In this document: in pieces, positions 1-8,422 of the stretch
Layout of the letters: every line of letters begins with the position of its first letter
How positions within the stretch are numbered: the first letter of the stretch is position 1
Source of the DNA: Fulvivirga aurantia
GTDB taxonomy: Bacteria; Bacteroidota; Bacteroidia; Cytophagales; Cyclobacteriaceae
DNA length: 17,741 nucleotides
Direction: 5' to 3'
Assembly (NCBI RefSeq): GCF_009711475.1
Contig: NZ_SMMD01000917.1
Location: 1-17,741, forward strand
The notes under the pieces: generated by a model
What the model was told of the DNA's origin: nothing
What the model saw: only the letters and a program-made list of their open reading frames with translations
Database searches by the model: none
Made by a program: the position numbers and the translations under genes

Positions 1-6
1 CATGAG

Positions 7-30
7 ATCCCAACCTGCGCAGGGATGACG
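7..30. repeat. GC-rich palindromic element at window edge
   Basis: An otherwise AT-rich intergenic stretch begins with a GC-rich dyad. ATCCC (7-11) is matched by GGGAT (22-26), and between them lies the perfect 10-bp palindrome CCTGCGCAGG (14-23), so two competing hairpins are possible. The flank GATGAC resembles the widespread short palindromic intergenic repeats of the ATTCCC...GGGAATGAC kind known from other bacteria. No second copy is visible in this window, so calling it a dispersed repeat is inference. The rest of 31-120 holds no gene or clear signal. Confidence 0.35.
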
Positions 31-123
31 CCACCTAAGATTAAAGGTGTTGTCCGTTTTCATACTTTATTAAGCCATCGAGGGTTAGTAAAGTTTTAAC
101 TAAATCTTGCAGAGGATTGAAAC

Positions 124-155
124 AAAAAACCCCGCCACTTACGTGACAGGGTTTT
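124..155 (-). terminator. Intrinsic terminator of the infC-rpmI-rplT operon
   Basis: Arms 126-138 and 143-155 form a 13-bp stem with a 4-nt loop (139-142). Read on the minus strand, every position pairs, including two G-U wobbles (133/148 and 135/146), and the stem runs into six U residues (129-124). On the plus strand the same two positions would be C-A mismatches, so the structure is built for minus-strand transcription. It lies 28 nt after the rplT stop codon, as expected for the end of this operon. Confidence 0.88.
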
Positions 156-182
156 CATTAATACAGATCGTAGGTTAAAAAC

Positions 183-527
183 TTACTTTACTTTCTTTAC
201 GATTTCAGCGAATGCTTCCGGGTGGTTCATCGCTAAGTCTGCTAACACTTTTCTGTTAAGATCGATGTTTGACTTTTTGATATTACCCATAAATTGTGAA
301 TAAGACATGCCGTGCATTCTTGCACCTGCATTGATTCTCTGAATCCACAATTTTCTAAAGTCTCTTTTCTTCGCTTTTCTATCTCTGTAAGCGTAAGTTA
401 AACCTTTTTCAACGGCATTTTTCGCTACCGTCCAAACGTTACTTCTTCTGCCCCAATAACCTTTTGCGGCCTTAAGTATTTTTTTTCTACGCGCTCTTGA
501 CGCTACGTGATTTACTGATCTTGGCAT
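183..527 (-). CDS. rplT: 50S ribosomal protein L20
   Basis: This encodes large-subunit protein bL20 (114 aa, the usual length), which binds 23S rRNA early in 50S assembly and in some bacteria represses its own operon. The sequence is typical. It opens with a highly basic N-terminal extension ([16 protein letters not shown]), followed by the conserved GYWGRR segment near residue 23. The [20 protein letters not shown] block (about residues 60-79) and a globular C-terminal half complete it. The ATG at 525-527 is the only sensible start and has no Shine-Dalgarno sequence. It is the last gene of infC-rpmI-rplT. The 101-nt spacer before it is longer than other spacers in the run and holds small hairpins. 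A strong terminator follows. Confidence 0.98.
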   Translation of the reverse strand: MPRSVNHVASRARRKKILKAAKGYWGRRSNVWTVAKNAVEKGLTYAYRDRKAKKRDFRKLWIQRINAGARMHGMSYSQFMGNIKKSNIDLNRKVLADLAMNHPEAFAEIVKKVK

Positions 528-604
528 TTCTTAATTTGTTTTGGTTAGAGGCGTCCTCGAAATTGAGATACTTTAAAGCCTAATAACCGGGTTAAAAATT
601 TAAT

Positions 605-626
605 AAAACCTAGTATTACTAGTTTT
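605..626 (-). other. Small hairpin after the rpmI stop
   Basis: Arms CTAGT (610-614) and ACTAG (618-622) with a 3-nt loop are extended by AAAA (605-608) and TTTT (623-626) around one bulged base. It begins 3 nt after the rpmI stop codon, inside the rpmI-rplT spacer. On the minus strand it is followed by an AT-rich tract but no clean U-run, so it may be a weak attenuator, an RNA-stability element or part of an L20-responsive leader. None of these can be chosen from sequence alone. Confidence 0.35.
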
Positions 627-628
627 GC

Positions 629-823
629 TTATAAGTTAAGCATGTCTTTTACGTTAGGCTCATCTGATTTATGAACTAACGCCATTTTAGTAAGATTTCT
701 CTTCTGCTTGGTCTCCTTCTTAGTCAGGATGTGGCTTTTGAAAGCGTGCTTTCTTTTTATTTTACCACTACCAGTCAGCTTAAATCTCTTCTTCGCTCCT
801 GATTTTACTTTTACTTTTGGCAT
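629..823 (-). CDS. rpmI: 50S ribosomal protein L35
   Basis: This encodes large-subunit protein bL35 (64 aa, the normal size). It is a small, very basic protein that sits on 23S rRNA. The conserved N-terminus [20 protein letters not shown] and the following basic segment [16 protein letters not shown] are diagnostic, and the order infC-rpmI-rplT is conserved across bacteria. It starts at ATG 821-823 without a Shine-Dalgarno sequence, 27 nt after the infC stop codon, so it is very likely co-transcribed with infC. Nothing in the protein looks unusual. Confidence 0.97.
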   Translation of the reverse strand: MPKVKVKSGAKKRFKLTGSGKIKRKHAFKSHILTKKETKQKRNLTKMALVHKSDEPNVKDMLNL

Positions 824-850
824 TTATCTATTATTTGTCGATCTGTATTC

Positions 851-1411
851 TTACTTCTTTTTCTGAGGTTTTGGCGCGATAAACATGGTCATTCGCTTAC
901 CTTCTAATTTAGGTAGCTGCTCCACTTTACCGTACTCCTCAACAGCTTGTGCAAACTTAAGTAATAAAATCTCACCGCGCTCTTTAAACACAATGGTTCT
1001 ACCCACAAAATGTACATAAGCTTTTACCTTGGCTCCGTCCTTCAAGAAGTTAATAGCATGATTTAACTTAAAGTTAAAATCGTGCTCCTCTGTGTTAGGC
1101 CCAAAACGGATCTCTTTAATCACCGTCTTTTGAGCTTTGGCTTTTATCTCCTTCTGTTTTTTCTTCTGCTCGTATTTAAACTTAGAGTAGTCTATAATTT
1201 TACAAACAGGCGGATCTGCCTTCGGAGAAATCTCAACCAAATCAAGATTTTGCTCTTTAGCCATTTTAAGTGCCTGCTCGATAGGGTAAACGTCTACTTT
1301 TACATTTTCACCCACGACTCTCACCTTGGATGTACGTATTTTTTCGTTTACTCGATAGGGTTCTTCTACTCTCCCTCGATAACCCCTTCTTTTAAATCGT
1401 TGTTTACTAAT
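851..1411 (-). CDS. infC: Translation initiation factor IF-3, AUU start
   Basis: IF-3 binds the 30S subunit, keeps it free of 50S and rejects non-canonical start codons. The plain ORF begins at GTG 1322-1324, inside the N-terminal domain. The same frame stays open upstream and encodes the family's conserved start, [22 protein letters not shown]. Going further upstream, the frame meets ATT (1409-1411) just after AAGGAGGT (1423-1416), and then an in-frame TAA at 1432-1430. The full protein is therefore 186 aa, normal for IF-3. The N-terminal domain is about residues 17-80, the lysine-rich linker helix about 78-95, and the C-terminal domain runs to the basic tail (KPQKKK). An AUU start is the known autoregulatory device of infC in E. 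coli, where IF-3 represses its own AUU-initiated message; the same is inferred here. Confidence 0.95.
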   Translation of the reverse strand: MSKQRFKRRGYRGRVEEPYRVNEKIRTSKVRVVGENVKVDVYPIEQALKMAKEQNLDLVEISPKADPPVCKIIDYSKFKYEQKKKQKEIKAKAQKTVIKEIRFGPNTEEHDFNFKLNHAINFLKDGAKVKAYVHFVGRTIVFKERGEILLLKFAQAVEEYGKVEQLPKLEGKRMTMFIAPKPQKKK

Positions 1412-1423
1412 TTTTACCTCCTT
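1409..1423 (-). promoter_or_regulatory. Perfect Shine-Dalgarno plus AUU start of infC
   Basis: On the minus strand, AAGGAGGT (1423-1416) is an 8-of-8 complement to the usual 16S rRNA 3' tail. It is followed by four A residues and the start codon ATT (1411-1409). The 5-nt gap after GGAGG is suitable for initiation. None of the other 16 genes in the window has a recognisable Shine-Dalgarno sequence, so this one decides the infC start and probably serves its regulation. Confidence 0.9.
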
Positions 1424-1446
1424 GTTTAGTTAGAAAAAACAGGTTG

Positions 1447-1477
1447 CAAATATCGCTTTAATTTTTCGATATTCAAA
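1447..1477 (-). promoter_or_regulatory. Possible internal promoter for infC-rpmI-rplT
   Basis: On the minus strand TTTG (1477-1474) is followed after 19 nt by GATATTTG (1454-1447). This matches the Bacteroidota -33/-7 pattern (TTTG, about 19-21 nt, TAnnTTTG) except for the first base of the -7 box. It lies between thrS and infC, so infC would get a leader of roughly 30 nt carrying the Shine-Dalgarno sequence. The call rests on motif matching only. Confidence 0.4.
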
Positions 1478-1511
1478 ACTGTATTATTTATTGAAAATAT
1501 ATTAAATCAAA

Positions 1512-3437
1512 TTATACTCCACTTGCCTCTGCAAAATGGCTGATGAAGTCACTCACGGCCATACTTCCGATATCTCCTTCTCCGTGTCTACGCACAGAAA
1601 CTTTCTCTTCATCACGTTCCTTTTCACCGACTATGAGCATATAAGGCACCTTTTTTACTTCTGCATCTCTAATCTTACGCCCTATCTTCTCGTCTCTATT
1701 ATCTATAAACCCACGTATATCATTTTCGTTTAGATTATTTTTCAATTCTTCCGCATAGTCATGGTATTTTTCAGAGATAGGAAGTATCGCAATTTGATCA
1801 GGAGCCAACCACAACGGAAAATTACCACCACAGTGCTCAATAAGTACAGCTACGAAGCGTTCCAGTGAGCCAAAAGGTGCCCTGTGAATCATCACAGGTC
1901 TGTGTTTATTGTTATCTGCTCCTGTATACTCAAGCTCAAATCTCTCTGGTAAGTTATAGTCTACTTGTATCGTACCGAGCTGCCAGCTTCTACCCAAAGC
2001 ATCTTTTACCATAAAGTCGAGTTTCGGACCATAAAAGGCTGCTTCACCCAGTTCAGTAACGGTTGTTAGGCCTTTTTCATCAGCTGCTTCCTGTATTTCA
2101 CGCTCTGCCTTTTCCCACAGTTCATCTCTACCAATGTACTTCGACTTGTTCTCAGGGTCTCTCAATGAAACCTGTGCTGTATAATTTTCGAAACCTAGCG
2201 CCTCAAAAACATATAATACAAGATCAATTACTTTTATAAACTCTTCTTTTACCTGATCTGGTCGGCAGAAAATATGGGCATCATCCTGAGTGAAACCTCT
2301 TACTCTGGTAAGACCATGTAGCTCACCGCTTTGTTCGTATCGGTAAACAGTTCCAAACTCTGCCAATCTTACCGGAAGATCTCTGTATGATCTCGGCTTA
2401 GAATTATATATCTCACAATGGTGAGGGCAGTTCATTGGTTTCAATAAGAACTCCTCCCCTTCGTGTGGTGTAGCTATAGGCTGAAATGAATCCTCACCAT
2501 ATTTTTCGTAATGTCCGGATGTTTCATAAAGTGCCTTGGAGCCAATGTGAGGTGTAACCACAGGATCATAACCTGCTTTAATTTGAGCTCTACGCATGAA
2601 GTTTTCCAGACGCTCTCTAAGTAACGTTCCTTTTGGCAGCCAAAGCGGAAGACCCATGCCTACTTTTTCTGAAAAAGTGAATAGCTCGAGCTCTCTGCCC
2701 AGCTTTCTATGGTCACGCTTTTTAGCTTCTTCAAGTCTTTCTAAATGTTCCTTAAGCTCTTTCTGCTTAGGGAATGAAACACCATAAATACGGGTAAGTT
2801 GCTTTCTCTTTTCATCTCCGCGCCAGTAGGCTCCAGCTACATTGAGTAACTTTATCGCTTTGATAAACCCGGTATGTGGAATATGTGGCCCTCTACATAA
2901 ATCTGTAAAATTTCCCTGATTATAGAATGTGATCGACCCATCTTCAAGGTCATCGATGAGCTCTAGCTTATATTCGTCACCTTTTTCTTTATAATATTTT
3001 AGTGCCTCGTCTTTACTGATTTCAGATCGCTGATATTCGTTTTTCTGACGAGCAAGCTCGGTCATTTTGTTTTCAACCTTTTGCAGGTCGTCTTCACCAA
3101 ACTCTTTATCTCCTAAATCTATATCGTAATAAAAACCATTTGCGATGGGAGGTCCTATTCCAAACTTTACGCCCGGATAGAGCTCTTCCAAAGCCTCTGC
3201 CAGCAAGTGAGCTGAAGAATGCCAAAATGTGTTTTTCCCTTCGTCATCATTCCAGGTGAGTAGCTGTACGGTGGCATCTTTTTCGATAGGTCTGGTCGCA
3301 TCCCATACCTCGCCATCTACCTTGGCAGCCAGCACATTACGAGCTAGCCCTTCACTTATACTCATGGCAACATCAAGACCTGTCGCTCCTTTTTCAAACT
3401 CTTTTACTGTTCCGTCCGGAAGGGTAATTTTAATCAT
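1512..3437 (-). CDS. thrS: Threonyl-tRNA synthetase
   Basis: This cytoplasmic class II synthetase charges tRNA-Thr with threonine. It has the full bacterial layout in 641 aa: a TGS domain (about 1-62), an editing domain with HSSAH (73-77) and CRGPH (181-185) that removes mischarged serine, the catalytic core (about 240-535), and the anticodon-binding domain (about 545-641). The three ligands of the active-site zinc are visible as C337, H388 and H518. The motif 2 region ([18 protein letters not shown]) and motif 3 region ([10 protein letters not shown]) are intact. The ATG at 3435-3437 gives a complete TGS domain. It follows the TPR lipoprotein gene by 14 nt, so it is probably co-transcribed with it. 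The order thrS-infC-rpmI-rplT matches many bacteria. No T-box or other leader is visible before it. Confidence 0.98.
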   Translation of the reverse strand: MIKITLPDGTVKEFEKGATGLDVAMSISEGLARNVLAAKVDGEVWDATRPIEKDATVQLLTWNDDEGKNTFWHSSAHLLAEALEELYPGVKFGIGPPIANGFYYDIDLGDKEFGEDDLQKVENKMTELARQKNEYQRSEISKDEALKYYKEKGDEYKLELIDDLEDGSITFYNQGNFTDLCRGPHIPHTGFIKAIKLLNVAGAYWRGDEKRKQLTRIYGVSFPKQKELKEHLERLEEAKKRDHRKLGRELELFTFSEKVGMGLPLWLPKGTLLRERLENFMRRAQIKAGYDPVVTPHIGSKALYETSGHYEKYGEDSFQPIATPHEGEEFLLKPMNCPHHCEIYNSKPRSYRDLPVRLAEFGTVYRYEQSGELHGLTRVRGFTQDDAHIFCRPDQVKEEFIKVIDLVLYVFEALGFENYTAQVSLRDPENKSKYIGRDELWEKAEREIQEAADEKGLTTVTELGEAAFYGPKLDFMVKDALGRSWQLGTIQVDYNLPERFELEYTGADNNKHRPVMIHRAPFGSLERFVAVLIEHCGGNFPLWLAPDQIAILPISEKYHDYAEELKNNLNENDIRGFIDNRDEKIGRKIRDAEVKKVPYMLIVGEKERDEEKVSVRRHGEGDIGSMAVSDFISHFAEASGV

Positions 3438-3451
3438 TAAAACTAAATATT

Positions 3452-4546
3452 CTAATTATCTATATTCTTCTTTTCTATCGTTGGAGGTTGATTATTGACT
3501 ACAGAATCTTTCTGCTTTTGCTGCTCCAATTGCCACAAATATGCAACTTTTCTTTTCAATTTGTCTAACTCCTGCCTGGCTAAATTGTAGGTAGAATCCT
3601 GAGAGAGAATACCTTCATAAACCCCGATGGCTTCCTGATATCTTCTGCGCTTATCAAGCACTCGGGCTCTCACCATCTTAGCTTCCAGGAGATTACTATC
3701 AAGGGCCAGTGCCTTGCTGGCAAAATATTGAGCAGAATCGTAACCAAAATTGATGTAATAGGTATTAGACAACTCGTAATAAATGATTTGGTTAGTAGAG
3801 TCTTTAGCCAAAATTTGCCTATACAGCTGAGCTGCACTATCATACTGCTCGGTATCTTTTAGCAATCGGCTTTTCTGTAGTAATATTTCGAGGTCATTGC
3901 TATCGGCAGACAGGTAATTGTTTAGCACCTCTCCTGCCAGTTGCATTTCATTTCTATATTTATAGATCCCTGCAAGCTGTAATGTAACCGGCCTGTTTGA
4001 TTTGTTGATACTTAAAGCACTCTTGTAGAATTTTATGGCTTGAGCCGTGTCAGATATTGCCAGGTAAACATCCCCTTTTAAGGCGCTGCTTTTTGCATCC
4101 GTACGCATGCTCATCAATCGATTGACAGCCGCCAATGCCTTTTTTGGCTCTCCTATCTGTAAATACTCTGCGGCTAAAATTTCAAAAAGGATTTGATCTT
4201 TAGCACCGAGCTTTTCTGCCACCAACAAACTTTCTATCGCTTTTTCAGGTCTGTTTAGCTGTTGCTCTATTTTCCCCTTCAACAAAAAATAACTCATTAC
4301 AGAAGGCTCCAGATCAATTGCCTTTTCAATATCTGCCTGAGCCTCTGAGTATTTCAACAGCTGTTCGTAAACTTTGGCTCGCTGGTAGTAGAAGGAAGCT
4401 CCGCGCTGCTCTTCGTTCAGATCATTTAGATACTCTAATGTTTCATCAGCGTCTATCTGTAGAGATGCCTCTATCATCTCATCTCTCGAATGCTGGACAC
4501 AAGCCACCAGAAATAACTGTAAAATAAAAATGGGTAATACTTTCAT
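3452..4546 (-). CDS. TPR-repeat lipoprotein
   Basis: This is a 364-aa protein with a lipoprotein signal: hydrophobic residues 4-15 end in the lipobox LVAC with the acylated cysteine at residue 16. The mature part is nearly all tetratricopeptide-like helical repeats from about residue 40 to 335. Recurring patterns include [39 protein letters not shown] and [18 protein letters not shown] charged, glutamine- and lysine-rich tail follows. Such proteins usually act as periplasm-facing or surface scaffolds for protein assemblies; the partner cannot be named here. It lies 7 nt after the DUF5686 gene and 14 nt before thrS, which suggests shared transcription and perhaps a role alongside the outer-membrane protein. 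The ATG start is fixed by the signal peptide. The specific function is unknown. Confidence 0.85.
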   Translation of the reverse strand: MKVLPIFILQLFLVACVQHSRDEMIEASLQIDADETLEYLNDLNEEQRGASFYYQRAKVYEQLLKYSEAQADIEKAIDLEPSVMSYFLLKGKIEQQLNRPEKAIESLLVAEKLGAKDQILFEILAAEYLQIGEPKKALAAVNRLMSMRTDAKSSALKGDVYLAISDTAQAIKFYKSALSINKSNRPVTLQLAGIYKYRNEMQLAGEVLNNYLSADSNDLEILLQKSRLLKDTEQYDSAAQLYRQILAKDSTNQIIYYELSNTYYINFGYDSAQYFASKALALDSNLLEAKMVRARVLDKRRRYQEAIGVYEGILSQDSTYNLARQELDKLKRKVAYLWQLEQQKQKDSVVNNQPPTIEKKNIDN

Positions 4547-4553
4547 GTAAACA

Positions 4554-7058
4554 CTAAAGTATGAATTGAAAACTAAGTTTCACACCAAAATTGTTAACAT
4601 CTGGCTTGTCGAGAAAGGTGAGTCTATGAAAAAACTCTATCCATAGAACCTTAAAAACGTTTTCTACTCCGTAGCCCACTTCTACATAAGGTCTATCATC
4701 AAAAAAACCGATAGGATCTGTAGGGTTCCCATTTAAATCTACTGGTGACAATATATTTTGATTTTCTTCACTCAACCTGCCGTACACAACATCGGCACTT
4801 GCTATCAGGCGCCATTTCAACTTTTTCATGAGAGGTATTCTATTGAGAATGAATCCCTGGAATCTATGCAAGTACCGTAACTCCACATATCGATCACTCA
4901 CGAATTCAGAGAAATTCATCAGATTGTAAGCTGCAGTGGTGTAAAACATAGATTCATTTCCGATATGGGCCTTCAATAACGGGTATGGTAAGGTTTCAAA
5001 AATATACTCCCCGGTGAGGGACACACTGGAAGTGCCAAAGAAGCCCATTTTTACATCTTTCTGGATGTTTAAACTTACTTTGTTGTAATTAAACTCGCTA
5101 CCTAAAATACCTGCGATACCCCGGGTATACCGAAGCGTGAAAATTGGCCATTTTAAAGTTCCAAGACTGATACGGTCATTGTCGTTTTGCACAAAAACTT
5201 CATCCTTGGCATACCTGGCTTCTACTGTCACTTCTGCTGTTTCAATATCATCGCTGATTGGCCCATCGGTGGTTTCAGGATTCTCATAGTAGGCAAAGTT
5301 GAATAATGGTTTAAAGCTTCTATACCTGCCCGAAATGGTTTGTCTGTAACCTTTAAATAATTGGCGCTGAAATGAGACTTTACCTTGCTCATAGTAATAT
5401 GGTCTTACAAGTTCTCCAAATCTTGTTGCCGTAAGAAAAATACTATTACCTAATAAATCTTCGGCCGCCAGGCCTACCTGATCTATGTCATTGGTATACT
5501 GCAAATCAATGGTTGTCCAGATATCTCTCGAAGCAATGTAGCGTACGCGGCCTTGATACTTATATCTATCATCTTCTGTACCGTAAGCTAGGTAACCACC
5601 AAAAACCCAACGATTGCTAAAGTCTATATTGGTACGTCCTCCCAATTGAAATCGATTACCCTCTATCGTGTTATTAGCATAAACTGATAAGTAAGGACCA
5701 ACATCAATAGGCCCGGCTTTGAAGTATCCATTGATCGCTATTTTCAGTATTTCCGTGTAGGTCTTTACCACCGGAATATTTTTAAGCGTATCAATCATGT
5801 TGTAAACGCTTATTTCAGTATCAGAGAGGGGCTCATGTCTGTGGCTGTTCCAGTAATCATCATTACTACCTACTTTAAAATCTTCTGCTACCTCAATAGG
5901 TCTGGCATAAAACTTCTGATCCTGGGGCTGATTTACTTTTATGTTTTTATTCGAGGTATAGAATTTAGCTAAAACACCTGCCATATTATCCGTTACCTCA
6001 CCAATATCGAGCAGCACTCTATTTTTTGAAGGGATCCATGGGCCTGCATCAGTAGGTTCCAGCTCTTGCTGTATCTTAATTTTTTCTACATAATTCAGGT
6101 TGGCATTTGGTGCTACTGTGGCATCCATTTGTTTTATGGCATATCCATCTTTTGTAATCCACATGGTGCCCTTAAAGGCCAGGTCCTGATCGCTTTTAGG
6201 AAAAAAGTCTAATTGGTAGCAAAAGTGGTCTCCCACAAAAGCACTATCTGTAAGGTCATATTCGTAATACAGCTTCCAGCCATCTGCTACAGGCGACACA
6301 AACTCTTTACCTACTATATTTAGCCAGTTTTGGTAAAAATTATACTCCTGAAAGGATGAACCTATAAACTGCGCCACGAGCGTACCATCTTCGACTCCCA
6401 CACCTGTGATTTTTGTTTTCAGGATTTTCTCATGCTGCAGTTTAGGGTTATTTCTAAAATGATACTCAGACAAAGATTCAGAAATGAAAATTGGCAATAT
6501 GGGCTTGCCATCTTCACCTGCGATACGATCTACGCTATCAAGTACACTAGTGATCTTGCGCATGATCTTCTTATTTCTAAACTTATCGGTGATGTTGTCT
6601 ACATCGATTTCTATTTTTGTGTAGGTTTCGTACTCGTAAGCTTCCAGAGATCTTTTGTTGTTATTGTCTTTGTTGGCAATCACGTTGCGCATTATTTCGA
6701 AGGCAGGGTTTTCTCCAGCTACAAAAACCACCTCCTGAAGACTTATTACATCTTCCTCTAATTGAAAGTCTATGATTTGTGAGACGCCTGATTCAATTGC
6801 CTTTGTTTTGGTGATGTAGCCCACGTAAGATGCTCTCACAGAGTCTACTGTCTGATTAGTCTGAATCGTATAGCGACCATCAAAATCGGTGGTAGTTCCG
6901 TTAGTGGTGCCAGCAAAGACGACATTGGCAAATGGCACAGGATCACCTGTGTTTGCATCGGTTACTTTACCAGTTATAACTGTCTGTTGAGCAAAAGCCA
7001 CTTGCCCAACCAAAGCCAACAAAACGACAACTAATTGTAGGTATGGGGTTGTTTTCAC
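4554..7058 (-). CDS. DUF5686 / carboxypeptidase-regulatory-like outer membrane protein
   Basis: This is an 834-aa envelope protein typical of Bacteroidota. It has a Sec signal peptide (residues 1-23, with AFA before Gln24), a carboxypeptidase-regulatory-like beta-sandwich (about 26-112, GKVTDANTGDPVPFANVV), and then the DUF5686 region starting at ENPAFEIMRNVIANKDNNN (about 116-134). The C-terminal half is rich in alternating aromatic strands and ends in FQFIL, as in outer-membrane beta-barrels. The family's biochemical role is not established; related proteins are often near nutrient-uptake or envelope-maintenance genes. The start is GTG at 7056-7058, which gives a complete signal peptide. 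It is preceded by the SanA-like gene (8 nt) and followed by the TPR lipoprotein (7 nt), so the three probably form an envelope sub-operon. Family assignment is firm; function is open. Confidence 0.88.
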   Translation of the reverse strand: MKTTPYLQLVVVLLALVGQVAFAQQTVITGKVTDANTGDPVPFANVVFAGTTNGTTTDFDGRYTIQTNQTVDSVRASYVGYITKTKAIESGVSQIIDFQLEEDVISLQEVVFVAGENPAFEIMRNVIANKDNNNKRSLEAYEYETYTKIEIDVDNITDKFRNKKIMRKITSVLDSVDRIAGEDGKPILPIFISESLSEYHFRNNPKLQHEKILKTKITGVGVEDGTLVAQFIGSSFQEYNFYQNWLNIVGKEFVSPVADGWKLYYEYDLTDSAFVGDHFCYQLDFFPKSDQDLAFKGTMWITKDGYAIKQMDATVAPNANLNYVEKIKIQQELEPTDAGPWIPSKNRVLLDIGEVTDNMAGVLAKFYTSNKNIKVNQPQDQKFYARPIEVAEDFKVGSNDDYWNSHRHEPLSDTEISVYNMIDTLKNIPVVKTYTEILKIAINGYFKAGPIDVGPYLSVYANNTIEGNRFQLGGRTNIDFSNRWVFGGYLAYGTEDDRYKYQGRVRYIASRDIWTTIDLQYTNDIDQVGLAAEDLLGNSIFLTATRFGELVRPYYYEQGKVSFQRQLFKGYRQTISGRYRSFKPLFNFAYYENPETTDGPISDDIETAEVTVEARYAKDEVFVQNDNDRISLGTLKWPIFTLRYTRGIAGILGSEFNYNKVSLNIQKDVKMGFFGTSSVSLTGEYIFETLPYPLLKAHIGNESMFYTTAAYNLMNFSEFVSDRYVELRYLHRFQGFILNRIPLMKKLKWRLIASADVVYGRLSEENQNILSPVDLNGNPTDPIGFFDDRPYVEVGYGVENVFKVLWIEFFHRLTFLDKPDVNNFGVKLSFQFIL

Positions 7059-7066
7059 AAGAAGAT

Positions 7067-7714
7067 TTAGATACTAATGGTTTCTTTTTTGCCTAAATAT
7101 TTGGGTTCTCTATGAAATAGATAAAGGTCTAACACTGCAAGAGCACGCGCAAGATATTCCCTTGCTTTTACTTTGTATGAGAAATCTGAAGGTATGTTGG
7201 TTTCAGAAAGCGAAATTGCTTTTATATCGTAGTAATCACTGATAAACAAGGCTCTATAACTATGAAATGGTTGCGTAATAATTGTGATGTTATCCTGTCC
7301 GAATATTTCCTTACAACGGACAATCGAATCCAGGGTTCGGAGTCCTGCATAATCTAAATCAATTTTATCTTTTGGCACCCCGAGTTCCAGCAGCGCATTA
7401 TACATTTTTATAGGCTCGTTGTAATATTTGGTTTGGTTATCGCCACTCACAATGATGTGCTTAACCTTACCCATTTTGAGCAATTTAGCGGCTATTTTAA
7501 TACGTTCGTGAAAAAATGGATTGGGTTCACCGGTCATCAATTTTGGGCTGGTACCTAAAACTAGCGCTATATCAGTTTGAGGGGCCTCTTCTATGGAATC
7601 ATACACAGCATCCCGGGTGCTCATATAAATCCATAGATTGCTGACGAGCACAAATACTAATCCCGCTATGGCAACAGTTGCTGTTGCTTTTAAAAACCAA
7701 CCAAATAAACCCAT
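7067..7714 (-). CDS. SanA/YdcF-family (DUF218) membrane-anchored protein
   Basis: This is a 215-aa member of the ElyC/SanA/YdcF family, which in E. coli includes inner-membrane proteins linked to envelope barrier function and vancomycin sensitivity. One N-terminal transmembrane helix (about residues 8-30) anchors a Rossmann-like domain. Family motifs are DIALVLGTSPK (about 48-58), HIIVSGDN (about 86-93), the DYAGLRTLDSI segment (about 121-131) and ITQPFHSYRALF (about 146-157). The frame can also open at TTG 7718-7720, two codons upstream, but the ATG at 7712-7714 is the better start. The gene follows trmH by 30 nt and precedes the DUF5686 gene by 8 nt. An envelope role fits its downstream neighbours, but its enzymatic activity, if any, is unknown. 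Confidence 0.88.
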   Translation of the reverse strand: MGLFGWFLKATATVAIAGLVFVLVSNLWIYMSTRDAVYDSIEEAPQTDIALVLGTSPKLMTGEPNPFFHERIKIAAKLLKMGKVKHIIVSGDNQTKYYNEPIKMYNALLELGVPKDKIDLDYAGLRTLDSIVRCKEIFGQDNITIITQPFHSYRALFISDYYDIKAISLSETNIPSDFSYKVKAREYLARALAVLDLYLFHREPKYLGKKETISI

Positions 7715-7744
7715 AGACAAGTAAACGAAGATTAATCCTAATCC

Positions 7745-8419
7745 TTACAAGGATTTTAAAAATTGTTTCTCTAAAAGATCTGATCGATTCACAATTTTCC
7801 TGTACCACTGTAATCTTAGCACCGATTTCTCCTCTTCATTTAATTTCCAATCGACATTTGAAGAAAAAAGTTTCTCAACTACGGTATTTAATGCCAGTGC
7901 GACACTTACAGATATGTTGAAGCTTTCGGTAAAACCGTACATGGGAATTGTCACAAAACCATCTACTTCCTCCCTCATTTCATCTGTGATACCGGTCATT
8001 TCTGTACCAAATACCAATGCAAATTTTTCGTCTATACTTATATCATGAATTGACTGAGCATTAGGATCCGGCACAGTGGCCAAAAGTTTGTAACCCTCGT
8101 TTTTGAGTCTGTCTAAACAGACCTGGTGACTGTTGGCACAAGTATCGTAGCGATGCACATCTACCCATTTAGAAGAGCCATGCACTACCCTGGGGTTTAT
8201 TTTAAACTTATGTTTCTTCTCAAGGATATGGACATCCTGGAGGCCAAAGCAATCTGCTGTTCTAATAACAGCACTGGCATTTTGCGGCTGATAGATATCT
8301 TCTAGCAAAACTGTGACATGCCTTGTTCGTTTGTCCAGGACACTGTCAATCAGTTGCTGTTTATGCTCGCTCACATATCCTTTCAGGTAGTCGAGCACCT
8401 TGTCATCCTCAGACTTCAT
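7745..8419 (-). CDS. trmH: tRNA (guanosine-18-2'-O)-methyltransferase TrmH (SPOUT family)
   Basis: This predicted SAM-dependent SPOUT enzyme methylates the ribose of a guanosine in the tRNA D-loop (Gm18 in E. coli). All three SpoU motifs are present in its 224 aa. Motif 1 is NASAVIRTADCFG (47-59) with the key Arg53. Motif 2 is LVFGTEMTGI (135-144) with Glu140. Motif 3 is IPMYGFTESFNISVSVALAL (158-177) with Asn168 in the knot. The C-terminal basic helix with QWYRKIVNR (204-212) favours TrmH over RlmB or TrmL, which have a different N-terminus. The ATG at 8417-8419 lies 3 nt after the parC stop codon, so the two are almost certainly co-transcribed. The exact target nucleotide is inferred from family resemblance. 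Confidence 0.9.
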   Translation of the reverse strand: MKSEDDKVLDYLKGYVSEHKQQLIDSVLDKRTRHVTVLLEDIYQPQNASAVIRTADCFGLQDVHILEKKHKFKINPRVVHGSSKWVDVHRYDTCANSHQVCLDRLKNEGYKLLATVPDPNAQSIHDISIDEKFALVFGTEMTGITDEMREEVDGFVTIPMYGFTESFNISVSVALALNTVVEKLFSSNVDWKLNEEEKSVLRLQWYRKIVNRSDLLEKQFLKSL

Positions 8420-8422
8420 TGA

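Noticed and set aside
1082..1429. Plus-strand open frame opposite infC
   Set aside because: It lies antisense to well-conserved infC codons, has a phenylalanine- and leucine-rich composition caused by the lysine-rich opposite strand, and shows no recognisable domain.
3438..3451. T-box or threonine leader control before thrS
   Set aside because: Only 14 nt separate thrS from the preceding gene, with no room for a leader and no terminator/antiterminator structure.
7715..7720. TTG start for the SanA-like protein
   Set aside because: An ATG two codons downstream gives the same membrane anchor and is the more likely start. The two extra residues add nothing.
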